Shown piece after piece: positions 7,974 to 16,482 of a stretch of 64,000 nt of DNA (its first letter is position 1; each line of letters begins with the position of its first letter). The DNA is from Olivibacter sp. SDN3. Lineage in GTDB: Bacteria; Bacteroidota; Bacteroidia; Sphingobacteriales; Sphingobacteriaceae. The notes under the pieces were generated by a model, which was not told the DNA's origin, did not search any database, and saw only the letters and a list, made by a program, of their open reading frames with translations. The translations under genes were made by a program, and so were the position numbers. The stretch spans positions 1,612,001 to 1,676,000 of the forward strand of contig NZ_CP060497.1 of assembly GCF_014334135.1 (NCBI RefSeq), written 5' to 3'.

Positions 7974-9680
7974 ATGAAATCTATTTATTGCTTGATTTGG
8001 AGTGTGCTCATGATCGTAAATACGACCTTTGGGCAGTCTACTTATTGTAATCCGCTCAACTTAGATTATACTTACGCCACTCGCTTTGATAGCATTTCTT
8101 ACCGTTCAGGCGCGGATCCGGCTGTCGTAGAATTCAGAGGAGAATATTATATGTTTGTCACTCGCTCGATGGGCTATTGGCATTCCACTGATTTAAGCAA
8201 TTGGAGCTTTATCACACCCGAAAAATGGTACTTTGAAGGTTCTAACGCTCCGGCCGCACATAATTATAAAGACTCTGTTTTGTATGTAACCGGTAATCCT
8301 TCGGGTTCTATGGCGGTACTTTATACGGATAATCCCAAGAAGGGCGACTGGAAAGCGGTCCCCTCAGTTTTAAATCAATTGCAAGACCCTGATCTATTTA
8401 TCGATGATGACGGACAGGCTTATATGTTCTGGGGTTCTTCGAATAAATTCCCTATACGTGGAAAAAAGCTAGATCGAACAAACCGTTTTCTACCGTCTAA
8501 AGAAGTGCACGAACTTTTTAACCTTGATGGCGATAAACATGGTTGGGAGCGCTTTGGTGAAAATCATTCGGATACCGTGTTGAGGGGATACATTGAAGGC
8601 CCTTGGTTAACCAAACATGATAATAAATATTATATGCAATATGCAGCTCCAGGGACGGAGTTTAATGTGTATGGCGATGGGGTCTATGTGAGCGACGATC
8701 CCTTAGGACCTTATCATTATGCCCCGAATAACCCCATCGTTTACAAGCCAGGAGGTTATGCCAATGGAGCTGGTCATGGTAGTACCGTGAAGGGGCCTGC
8801 CGGGCAATATTGGCACTTCGGAACCATGGCGGTAGCGGCGAATGTGGGATGGGAACGGCGCATTGGTGTGTTCCCTACTTATTTTGATGCAGACGGACTG
8901 ATGTATTCAGACACTTATTTTGGAGATTATCCGCATTATACTCCTGCCACCCCGATAAAAAGAGGCCAATTTACAGGCTGGATGTTGCTTTCTTATAAAA
9001 AACCAGTTAAGGCCTCTTCGCAGAAAGGTAAACATGAAGCACAAAATATAGTGGACGAAGAGATGAAAACTTTCTGGTTAGCGGCCGACAATAGCGATCA
9101 ACAATGGATAGAAATTGATCTACTTGCTCCGTCTAACGTTTATGCTCTTCAGATCAATTATCACGACTACCAGTCCAATCTGTTTGGGCGGGTTCCCAAC
9201 TTATATCATCGGTACGTTATTGAAGGGTCCGTTGATGGACACCATTGGGAAGTAATTATCGATAAACACAATAGTTTTAAAGATACACCTAATGATTACG
9301 TACAGTTGGAAGCTCCGGCGAAAACACGGTACATACGATATAAAAATGTCCATGTGCCCACGCCTCACCTGGCGATTTCGGGCTTAAGGGTTTTCGGTCT
9401 GGGCGAAGGGAAGCAGCCAAAAGAGGTGAAGGGCTTTTCTGTGCAACGTAGCGATGATCCGCGTGACGCTATGATTACCTGGAACGGCCAGGAAAATGCG
9501 CAGGGATACAACATCTTTTGGGGTATTGCTCCAGATAAACTTTATAGCTCGTGGATGGTTTATGATAATGATGCGCTTGAGTTAAAGAGTCTGACAGCAG
9601 GGCAAACCTATTACTTCACCATAGAAGCATTTAATGAAAATGGCGTTTCGGAACGTACTAAAGTGCAGGAAGTAAAATGA
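7974..9680 (+). CDS. GH43-family protein with discoidin (F5/8C) and FN3-like C-terminal domains
   Basis: I start the gene at the ATG at 7974, where a signal peptide begins (MKSIYCLIW...FGQ); the frame is open upstream to 7860 but encodes no signal there. The five-bladed propeller carries the three GH43 acidic positions: RSGADP (general base, ~Asp48), QDPDLFIDDDG (middle Asp, ~138) and YIEGPWL (general acid, ~Glu203). A discoidin-like carbohydrate-binding module follows (~335-480, from KPVKASSQKG to LAISGLRVFG), then an FN3-like domain ending in ENGVSERTKVQEVK. It is paralogous to the next gene and overlaps it by 4 nt. GH43 enzymes usually remove arabinose, xylose or galactose; subfamily and specificity cannot be fixed here. 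Confidence 0.85.
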   Translation: MKSIYCLIWSVLMIVNTTFGQSTYCNPLNLDYTYATRFDSISYRSGADPAVVEFRGEYYMFVTRSMGYWHSTDLSNWSFITPEKWYFEGSNAPAAHNYKDSVLYVTGNPSGSMAVLYTDNPKKGDWKAVPSVLNQLQDPDLFIDDDGQAYMFWGSSNKFPIRGKKLDRTNRFLPSKEVHELFNLDGDKHGWERFGENHSDTVLRGYIEGPWLTKHDNKYYMQYAAPGTEFNVYGDGVYVSDDPLGPYHYAPNNPIVYKPGGYANGAGHGSTVKGPAGQYWHFGTMAVAANVGWERRIGVFPTYFDADGLMYSDTYFGDYPHYTPATPIKRGQFTGWMLLSYKKPVKASSQKGKHEAQNIVDEEMKTFWLAADNSDQQWIEIDLLAPSNVYALQINYHDYQSNLFGRVPNLYHRYVIEGSVDGHHWEVIIDKHNSFKDTPNDYVQLEAPAKTRYIRYKNVHVPTPHLAISGLRVFGLGEGKQPKEVKGFSVQRSDDPRDAMITWNGQENAQGYNIFWGIAPDKLYSSWMVYDNDALELKSLTAGQTYYFTIEAFNENGVSERTKVQEVK

Positions 9681-11473
9681 TACTATCGGAGATACCACAA
9701 ATTCACTTGAAAGCATATCGATATATGCTGATGAAAGCATTTTTGATGCTGGGGCTAATGATAGTTACGGCTGGCGTCCGGGCACAACAACAGCCAAAAA
9801 CCTATTGTAACCCCATCAATCTGGATTATGCTTTTTTGCCTATTCCCAATTTTGCCGAATGGGGAAAGCACCGGGCGACAGCAGATCCGGTTATTGTTAC
9901 CTATCAAGGAGATTATTACCTGTTTTCTACCAACCAGTGGGGCTATTGGTGGAGCAGCGATATGTTAAACTGGAACTTTGTTTCCCGGTCGTTCTTAAGA
10001 GCGGAGCACGACGTGTACGACGACCTCTGTGCGCCAGCTGTGTGGGTGCAGGGCGATACCTTATTGGTGATGGGTTCTACGTATGCGACTAACTTTCCTA
10101 TATGGATGAGTACCAACCCGAAGGCCAACGCATGGGAAGAAGCGATCCATGCGTATGAAATCGGCGGTTGGGACCCCGACTTTTTTGTGGATGATGACGG
10201 TAAACTCTATCAGTTCAATGGCAGTAGTAATGTGTATCCCCTTTACGGTGTAGAGGTGAATAGAAAAACCTTTCAACCTATTGGTGCACGTAAAGAGCTG
10301 CTCTTACTGGACGATAATCGTTTGGGTTGGCACCGCTTCGGTGAATATAACGATAATACTTTTCTAAAGCCCTTTATGGAAGGCGCGCACATGACCAAAC
10401 ACAAGGGTAAATACTATTTACAGTATGCTGCTCCAGGGACAGAATTCAGTGGCTACGCAGATGGAGTAGCCATTTCGGATAAACCACTGGGTTTTTATGA
10501 ACATCAGTCGCTTCCGCTTAGCTATAAACCGGGAGGTTTCGCCCGTGGCGCAGGCCATGGTGCAACCTATCAGGATATATATGGTAATTATTGGCACGTT
10601 TCTTCCATCGTAATCGGTGTAAAGAACAATTTTGAGCGACGTCTGGGTATTTGGCCGGCGGGTTTCGATCAAGATGACGTGATGTATACCAACACCGCTT
10701 TTGGCGACTATCCACATTACCTACCAAACGATGGTGCCGATCACTTGGAAAGTCGTTTTACTGGCTGGATGTTGCTGAACTTCAATAAACCGGTGCGGGT
10801 TTCTTCTACCTTAGGCGCAGCATACGGCGCCAATAATGCAGTGGATGAAGATATCAAAACCTATTGGAGCGCTGCAACGGGCGATAAAGGAGAGTGGTTG
10901 GAAAGCGATTTGGGAGCAGTTTCCGAAGTTCGAGCTGTACAGCTCAATTATGCCGATCAGGATGCCGAATTTCTTGGCAAGCAGGAAGGGTTTTATCACC
11001 AATATAAGTTGCATCACTCGATTGACGGTAAATCGTGGAAAGTGCTCGTGGATAAGAGCCAAAACAAGAAAGATGTTCCGCATGACTATATCGAACTGGA
11101 AAAGCCGGTTAAAGCACGTTATCTGAAATTGGAAAACGTACATGTGCCTACAGGAAAGTTTGCGATCAGTGGATTACGGGTTTTTGGCAATGGTCTTGGG
11201 GAAAAACCGGAAGCCGTAAGAGAGTTCTTGGTCTTGCGCGGAGAAGAGGATAAGCGCAGTGCCTGGTTGAAGTGGCGGCCCGTAGATGACGCCTACGCCT
11301 ATAATATTCATTTAGGCATCCATCCCGATAAGCTTTATAATACGATTATGGTATATAATGGCAACGATTATTGGTATAAGGGGATGGATAAAAATAAGAC
11401 CTATTACTTCTGTATCGAGGCCATTAATGAGAACGGCGTTTCCGAACGCACAGCAATTCAGGAAGTGAAATAA
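9677..11473 (+). CDS. GH43-family protein with discoidin and FN3-like domains, paralogue of the preceding gene
   Basis: The ATG at 9677 overlaps the upstream stop (ATGA), indicating translational coupling. The signal peptide begins only at residue 17 or 19 (MLMKAFLMLGLMIVTAG...), so starts at 9725 or 9731 are equally plausible. Domain order matches the previous gene: propeller with ATADP, WDPDFFVDDDG and FMEGAHM acidic motifs, a discoidin-like domain (KPVRVSSTLG to FAISGLRVFG) and a C-terminal FN3-like domain ending ENGVSERTAIQEVK. The shared CNPxNLDY opening, YYLQYAAPGTEF and FGDYPHY blocks show that the two arose by tandem duplication, but they are clearly diverged, consistent with different specificities on one glycan. 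Confidence 0.85.
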   Translation: MILSEIPQIHLKAYRYMLMKAFLMLGLMIVTAGVRAQQQPKTYCNPINLDYAFLPIPNFAEWGKHRATADPVIVTYQGDYYLFSTNQWGYWWSSDMLNWNFVSRSFLRAEHDVYDDLCAPAVWVQGDTLLVMGSTYATNFPIWMSTNPKANAWEEAIHAYEIGGWDPDFFVDDDGKLYQFNGSSNVYPLYGVEVNRKTFQPIGARKELLLLDDNRLGWHRFGEYNDNTFLKPFMEGAHMTKHKGKYYLQYAAPGTEFSGYADGVAISDKPLGFYEHQSLPLSYKPGGFARGAGHGATYQDIYGNYWHVSSIVIGVKNNFERRLGIWPAGFDQDDVMYTNTAFGDYPHYLPNDGADHLESRFTGWMLLNFNKPVRVSSTLGAAYGANNAVDEDIKTYWSAATGDKGEWLESDLGAVSEVRAVQLNYADQDAEFLGKQEGFYHQYKLHHSIDGKSWKVLVDKSQNKKDVPHDYIELEKPVKARYLKLENVHVPTGKFAISGLRVFGNGLGEKPEAVREFLVLRGEEDKRSAWLKWRPVDDAYAYNIHLGIHPDKLYNTIMVYNGNDYWYKGMDKNKTYYFCIEAINENGVSERTAIQEVK

Positions 11474-11522
11474 GCAATCAACATATTCCTACTGATAGGT
11501 AGGCACCTATAATTATATTAAA

Positions 11523-13853
11523 ATGATGAAGAAAATAATCATACCAACCCTGGTCGCAGCATTGTTTTTAGCAGAGCCAATAACAGTGCAAGCGCAGCGA
11601 AAAACAACTAAGAAGCTGACATCCTTATCGAAACCTGTCGACCAACCGATGGACGCCTTTGTTTCGGATCTCCTAGCGAAGATGACGCTAGAGGAAAAAA
11701 TCGGCCAACTGAACCTTCCAACGGGAGGGGAAGCAACCACCGGGTCGGCGGTCAACACGGATCTGGAAAAGAAAATCAGAGCAGGGGAAGTGGGGGGTGT
11801 ATTCAGCTTAACTACACCAGACCGTGTGCGCAAAACACAGGAGTTGGCCGTTAACCATAGCCGCTTAAAAATTCCGCTCATCTTCGGACAAGATGTTATT
11901 CATGGCTATAAAACACTGTTTCCCATACCTTTAGGTTTGTCGGCTACCTGGGACATGCAACTTATTGAGCGTACTGCCCGTGTAGCCGCTACCGAAGCCA
12001 GTGCAGATGGGTTGAACTGGGCCTTTTCGCCTATGGTAGACATTTCCCGTGATCCCCGTTGGGGCCGTATCTCCGAAGGCAGCGGCGAAGATACTTACCT
12101 TGGCGCCGAAATTGCCGCAGCCATGGTAAAGGGGCTGCAGGGCAATGACCTCGGCGCTCCCAACACGCTAATGGCCTGTGTGAAGCATTTTGCCTTATAC
12201 GGCGCGGCAGAAGCCGGTCGCGATTATAATACCACCGACATGAGTTTGCATCGGATGTACAATGAATATCTACCACCGTATAAAGCAGCGGTCGATGCAG
12301 GCGCAGGAAGCATAATGACTTCTTTTAATGACATTAACGGCCTTCCCGCATCTGCAAATCCTTGGTTATTGACGGATGTACTGCGCAAACAGTGGGGCTT
12401 TAAAGGCTTAGTGGTAACCGATTATACCGCCATCAACGAATTGATTGATCATGGCTTGGGCGACCTGCAGCAGGTATCTGCATTATCTTTAAAAGCGGGC
12501 GTAGACATGGATATGGTGGGAGAAGGTTTTTTGACCACGCTTAAACAATCCTTGGAAGAGGGTAAGGTGAGCGAGGAAGAAATTGATCGAGCCTGTAGAA
12601 TGGTGTTAGAAGCAAAGTATAAACTTGGGTTATTTGAAGACCCTTTTCGCTATTGTAATGAAGAGCGGGCTAAAAAAGAGATTCTCTCGGAAGATCACCG
12701 CTCTTTAGCACGGCAGGTAGCAGGAGAGTCTTTTGTGTTATTGAAAAACGAAAAAAACACCTTGCCACTTCAAAAAACAGGAACGGTAGCGCTGATCGGT
12801 CCCCTCGCCAATACCGGTAGTAATATGCCCGGTACCTGGAGTGTCAATGCCGACCTGGAGCATACGCAATCCTTATTGGAAGGAATGAAAGAAGTATTGG
12901 GAAGTCAGGTAAATATATTACATAGCGTTGGATCCAACCTATTGGATGATGCAAGCTATCAGGAGCGAGCCACCATGTTTGGCCGTGAAATACCGAGAGA
13001 CAGCCGCCCGGAAGAAGAGATTATTCAAGAAGCCCTTGCAACGGCACAACAAGCAGATGTGGTTATTGCGGCTCTGGGCGAGAGCTCGGAGATGAGTGGT
13101 GAAAGCTCTAGCCGTACAGATTTGGATATCCCATCCGGACAACAGCGCTTACTGGCTGAATTATTAAAAACGGGAAAACCAGTGGTATTGGTATTGTTTA
13201 CCGGTCGACCGTTAACCCTTATTTGGGAAGAAGAAAATGTTCCAGCTATACTCAATGTATGGTTCGGTGGTACAGAAGCGGGCAAAGCGATTACCGATGT
13301 GGTGTTCGGTGATGTAAATCCCTCGGGAAAACTGACAGCAACTTTCCCCAAAAATGTGGGGCAGATTCCTTTGTATTATAGCCACAAAAACACCGGAAGA
13401 CCACTTGTCGAAGGAAAATGGTTCGAGAAGTTCCGATCCAACTATTTGGATGTAGATAATGAACCGCTTTATCCCTTTGGATACGGTTTAAGCTATACGT
13501 CCTTCTCTTATAGTGATATTAGCTTGAGCAAAGATAGTTTTGCAGCAGGCGATTCGGTTACTGCAACTGTTACCGTAACCAACACCGGTAATCTTGAAGG
13601 CAAAGAAGTGGTACAACTTTATACGCAGGATTTGGTCGGTAGTGTTACACGTCCGGTAAAAGAACTGAAAGGCTTTCAGAAAGTTTCACTAAAACCAAAT
13701 GAAAGTAAAGCTGTTGAGTTTAAAATAGGGGTCGACGATTTAAAGTTTTATAATGCCAATTTGGATTATGTCGCGGAGCCGGGAGCTTTTAAAGTATACA
13801 TTGGCGGAAATGCCAGAGATGTAAAGGAAGCACAATTTACATTGAATGAGTGA
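11523..13853 (+). CDS. GH3 family beta-glucosidase (BglX-like), periplasmic
   Basis: 776 residues with an N-terminal signal peptide (MMKKIIIPTLVAALFL...VQA). The GH3 TIM barrel contains FGQDVIHGYKTLFPIPLG and CVKHFALYGAAEAGRDYN, with the nucleophile Asp in VVTDYTAINELIDHG (~residue 300). The alpha/beta sandwich carries the acid/base Glu in GESSEMSGESSSR (~522-534), and an FN3-like domain closes the protein (DSVTATVTVTNTGNLEGKEVVQLY). The length matches BglX. It would release glucose from the non-reducing end of oligosaccharides produced by the GH144 enzyme. It lies 49 nt after the second GH43 gene, probably in the same transcript. Confidence 0.93.
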   Translation: MMKKIIIPTLVAALFLAEPITVQAQRKTTKKLTSLSKPVDQPMDAFVSDLLAKMTLEEKIGQLNLPTGGEATTGSAVNTDLEKKIRAGEVGGVFSLTTPDRVRKTQELAVNHSRLKIPLIFGQDVIHGYKTLFPIPLGLSATWDMQLIERTARVAATEASADGLNWAFSPMVDISRDPRWGRISEGSGEDTYLGAEIAAAMVKGLQGNDLGAPNTLMACVKHFALYGAAEAGRDYNTTDMSLHRMYNEYLPPYKAAVDAGAGSIMTSFNDINGLPASANPWLLTDVLRKQWGFKGLVVTDYTAINELIDHGLGDLQQVSALSLKAGVDMDMVGEGFLTTLKQSLEEGKVSEEEIDRACRMVLEAKYKLGLFEDPFRYCNEERAKKEILSEDHRSLARQVAGESFVLLKNEKNTLPLQKTGTVALIGPLANTGSNMPGTWSVNADLEHTQSLLEGMKEVLGSQVNILHSVGSNLLDDASYQERATMFGREIPRDSRPEEEIIQEALATAQQADVVIAALGESSEMSGESSSRTDLDIPSGQQRLLAELLKTGKPVVLVLFTGRPLTLIWEEENVPAILNVWFGGTEAGKAITDVVFGDVNPSGKLTATFPKNVGQIPLYYSHKNTGRPLVEGKWFEKFRSNYLDVDNEPLYPFGYGLSYTSFSYSDISLSKDSFAAGDSVTATVTVTNTGNLEGKEVVQLYTQDLVGSVTRPVKELKGFQKVSLKPNESKAVEFKIGVDDLKFYNANLDYVAEPGAFKVYIGGNARDVKEAQFTLNE

Positions 13854-13995
13854 CCGGTGCAAACAAAATGATTTAACCAATACCAAAGAAGACTGTAGCT
13901 TTTTAAGGATTTCTCTCGTTTACCAGTCGTATTGTTAGCAGCATAGAAAATAAATTAATTGAATATATACTAAACTAACGATTAAAAAAAACGAT

Positions 13996-14721
13996 ATGAA
14001 TATTAAAAACTATTTAGTCTTACTGGTAACTATGCTTACCGGGGGACTGGCTTTTCAAGCTTGTAATACAGACTCTGATCCGGTTTATATGCCGACCGCC
14101 TATGTAAATTTTGTAAATGCTTATGCTGGTGCAGATGCGTTAGGTATTATGTTAGACAATAATAACATCAATACGGCTACAGGAGGGCAACCTCTGGAGT
14201 ATGGGAAATATATTGGCTATTTGCCCGCCTATCCTGGATCGAGGTTATTAAGTGCTGGTATACCCGGGACTAACACGACTGTTGTGGATAGTACCATCAC
14301 ACTGGAAGATAGTACGTTTTATACCTCTTTCTTTTACGGTCATCAGGATACTGTTTCGAGCATTTTGGTTGCAGACAAGACACCGGAAGATTATGATCAG
14401 AGCAACGCCTATGTGCGCTTTTTTCATTTATCCGAAAATACACCGGAGGTCAATGTAAATCTTATTAACAGTGGAACACCAACGGAGGTGTTCAGCAATC
14501 GTGCTATTGATGATCAGGCATCGGCAGAAGCAAATGCAGATTTTACAGCGGTTGACGAAGGATCTTATACCATACAGGTGACCGATACTGACGGAACAGA
14601 GCTTGCCCTTCGTGATGAAGTTATTGCCCTCAACGCAGGTAAATACTATACCATTTTGACGAGAGGGATTATAGATACAACGCAAACACCGTTAGTTGTG
14701 GGTGTTTTCCAACATCAATAA
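13996..14721 (+). CDS. DUF4397 domain lipoprotein
   Basis: 241 residues with a lipobox (LAFQAC, Cys23). The body has the DUF4397 pattern: an opening YVNFVNAYAGADALGIMLDN, then two beta-sandwich repeats, the second starting AYVRFFHLSENTPEVNVNLI. The function of the family is unknown; members are exported beta-rich proteins. It lies 142 nt behind the GH3 gene on the same strand and is closed by a terminator at 14805-14840, so it is probably the last gene of the glycan locus, though an independent promoter cannot be excluded. Confidence 0.82.
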   Translation: MNIKNYLVLLVTMLTGGLAFQACNTDSDPVYMPTAYVNFVNAYAGADALGIMLDNNNINTATGGQPLEYGKYIGYLPAYPGSRLLSAGIPGTNTTVVDSTITLEDSTFYTSFFYGHQDTVSSILVADKTPEDYDQSNAYVRFFHLSENTPEVNVNLINSGTPTEVFSNRAIDDQASAEANADFTAVDEGSYTIQVTDTDGTELALRDEVIALNAGKYYTILTRGIIDTTQTPLVVGVFQHQ

Positions 14722-14725
14722 CATG

Positions 14726-14878
14726 TCAATTAAACAAGGCATACAGCCATTTACCTAATAGAAATCCAAACTTAAGCGATAAAGCAATAATCATTAACAG
14801 GAAAGCCAATCCAAATGCATATTTGTAGATTGGCTTTTTTAATTCTTCTTGTAGTTTATCCTTAAAATCACTGGCCAT
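14726..14878 (-). CDS. 50-residue single-pass membrane protein, hypothetical
   Basis: An unlisted short ORF (ATG 14878, stop 14726-14728) downstream of doxX. The product begins with a charged amphipathic segment (MASDFKDKLQEELKKP) followed by a hydrophobic helix (~residues 21-40, YAFGLAFLLMIIALSL) and ends KWLYALFN. A purine-rich ribosome-binding site (GGGAG) sits 7 nt before the ATG, and doxX ends only 23 nt upstream, so the two are probably co-transcribed. The 3' end meets the DUF4397 stop with a 4-nt gap, and the plus-strand terminator of that gene lies inside this ORF. I do not recognise a family. Confidence 0.65.
   Translation of the reverse strand: MASDFKDKLQEELKKPIYKYAFGLAFLLMIIALSLKFGFLLGKWLYALFN
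14805..14840 (+). terminator. Rho-independent terminator of the glycan locus, embedded in the antisense small ORF
   Basis: GCCAATC (14805-14811) pairs with GATTGGC (14828-14834), followed by TTTTTT; AAAT/ATTT can extend pairing in the loop. It lies 84 nt after the DUF4397 stop on the plus strand, inside the coding sequence of the minus-strand small membrane protein. Confidence 0.75.
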
Positions 14879-14901
14879 CTTTGTGCTCCCTCTTTTTCTT
14901 T

Positions 14902-15306
14902 TTAACGTTTATCGACACTGTATTTTCCTGGCCCGATCAAGGCTAGACCGATAAAGATAAAACCTAGCTCGATAGGGTGCGATGCAGACATAAAACCTTC
15001 TGTTTTGTAGTGGAAAAGCGCTGCTATGAACATCACAAAAGCTAATAATAATGTTGCTGGACGAAAAGCAAAGCCGATGATCAATAAAAAGCCACCTAGC
15101 GTTTCAGTAAGGGCAGCCAAAAAGCCCCAAAAAGAATGTCCAAACGTAATGCCTACATTGCCCATAGCAGCGCCTACACCTTTCCACATCTCTGGGCCCC
15201 CTGCTATTTTTGGATATCCGTACATGATAAACATGATGCCTAATACTGCACGTATTAGCAGTAAGCCAGTATTTCTGTAATTTCCTAGAGTTGATAATAT
15301 TGCCAT
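14902..15306 (-). CDS. DoxX family membrane protein
   Basis: 134 residues forming four predicted membrane helices. The DoxX pattern is visible: TGLLLIRAVLGIMFIMYGYPKIAGG near the start, then GFLAALTETLGGFLLIIGFAFRPATLLLAFVMFIAALFHY and the closing ELGFIFIGLALIGPGKYSVDKR. DoxX-like proteins are inner-membrane proteins linked to respiratory or sulfur redox chemistry; a specific role cannot be assigned. It is transcribed towards the small membrane protein. Confidence 0.9.
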   Translation of the reverse strand: MAILSTLGNYRNTGLLLIRAVLGIMFIMYGYPKIAGGPEMWKGVGAAMGNVGITFGHSFWGFLAALTETLGGFLLIIGFAFRPATLLLAFVMFIAALFHYKTEGFMSASHPIELGFIFIGLALIGPGKYSVDKR

Positions 15307-15372
15307 ATCTAATTTTTATTATTACATGTTATAAATATCGTGTCAAGGTTCGGTAACGATAACATCGCTAAG

Positions 15373-16272
15373 CTATATATAGCGTAGAGAAACTGTATCC
15401 TGTGTTACCTTTAAAGTGGCTTCCCGGCCCAAAATCAAGGTATAATTATCGTCGATATGTCCCGCAGGAAAATCGAACGCAATAGGATATCCGTATGCGC
15501 CAACGATATCTTTAATAAGCTCGGAAATATGCCACCCGAAAGCTACCTTATTATCTTTCAAATTTGTAAAACCACCTACAATCAACCCTTGGAGTTTAGC
15601 TAATTTACCGGCACGTTTAAGTGTATATAACATGCGGTCAATAGCATAATAAAACTCGCCTACATCTTCGATAAATAAAATTTTACCGTCATAGTCCATA
15701 TCAGAAACTGAACCCAACACACTTACGAGCAATGCCAGATTACCGCCTATCACGGGCGCTGTAGCCTCACCTGGTACATGCGGCGCTTTGCTTTTATATG
15801 TATAGAACGGTTTCTTGCCAAAAAGCGTATCTTGCAGACTGTTTAATGATGCTTTAGTGGCATCTGGAATAGTCAGGGGCATTTGCCCATGTATGGTAGG
15901 AATAGCGAATAATTGATGGATATGACTGTGAATAACGGTAATATCGCTAAAGCCAATAATCCATTTGGGATCTTTTTCGAAAGAAGTAAAATCTATCTCA
16001 TCAATTATACGGACCGAGCCATAACCTCCCCTGGCAGCAAATATGGCTTTTATCTCATCGCTATCTAACATGTTTTGAAAATCTGCTGTACGTAGTTCGT
16101 CGCTTCCGGCGTACTGTCGATAACTACTATGAACAGTTTTTCCTATAATAACTCCCAACCCCCAAGCTTCCAGTAACTTAATTGCGGGATTAATGTCTGT
16201 TTCTGCCTTCCATGCCGGACATACAATTCCTACCTTATCGCCTTTTTTTAAGTATGCTGGTGTTTTCGTCAT
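15373..16272 (-). CDS. LD-carboxypeptidase (peptidase family S66)
   Basis: 299 residues from the ATG at 16272 (MTKTPAYLKKGDKVGIVCPAW), the usual S66 start; the frame is open 17 codons further but that extension is not family-like. Catalytic candidates are Ser in GFSDITVIHS (~110), Glu in LFIEDVGEFYYAIDRML (~210) and His in FPAGHIDDNYTLILG (~280). The family cleaves the L-Lys/DAP-D-Ala bond of tetrapeptide muropeptides during cell-wall recycling; MccF-type immunity proteins share the fold. No signal peptide, so cytoplasmic. It stands between doxX and the divergent metG. Confidence 0.9.
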   Translation of the reverse strand: MTKTPAYLKKGDKVGIVCPAWKAETDINPAIKLLEAWGLGVIIGKTVHSSYRQYAGSDELRTADFQNMLDSDEIKAIFAARGGYGSVRIIDEIDFTSFEKDPKWIIGFSDITVIHSHIHQLFAIPTIHGQMPLTIPDATKASLNSLQDTLFGKKPFYTYKSKAPHVPGEATAPVIGGNLALLVSVLGSVSDMDYDGKILFIEDVGEFYYAIDRMLYTLKRAGKLAKLQGLIVGGFTNLKDNKVAFGWHISELIKDIVGAYGYPIAFDFPAGHIDDNYTLILGREATLKVTQDTVSLRYI

Positions 16273-16303
16273 ATCTATTTTATTAGGAAACCGCAAATTG
16301 ATG

Positions 16304-16311
16304 TATCTTTG
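16304..16311 (+). promoter_or_regulatory. Candidate -7 box for metG
   Basis: TATCTTTG matches TAnnTTTG exactly in the divergent interval. No clear TTG is found 19-21 nt upstream. If used it gives a leader of about 165 nt before metG, unusually long, and nothing recognisable is seen in that leader. Confidence 0.4.
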
Positions 16312-16482
16312 CCGGAATAGCAAATCATTTTTGAAATTAGTGCGTTGGGTTTGTTGCGTGAGTTTAATAAGTAATAAATTGTTAAGGGAAATGCATGGAG
16401 ATAGCTGGCAGAAGTTGCGGTTAGCTTCTAATCCCTAGTTTCGATGCTTATAGTTATTGGAACGAATACCTAAAATCCATAG

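Noticed and set aside
15313-15345. E. coli sigma70-like TTGACA...TAATAA motif upstream of doxX
   Set aside because: Bacteroidota primary sigma factors do not use this consensus and the region is A/T-rich, so a chance match is likely.
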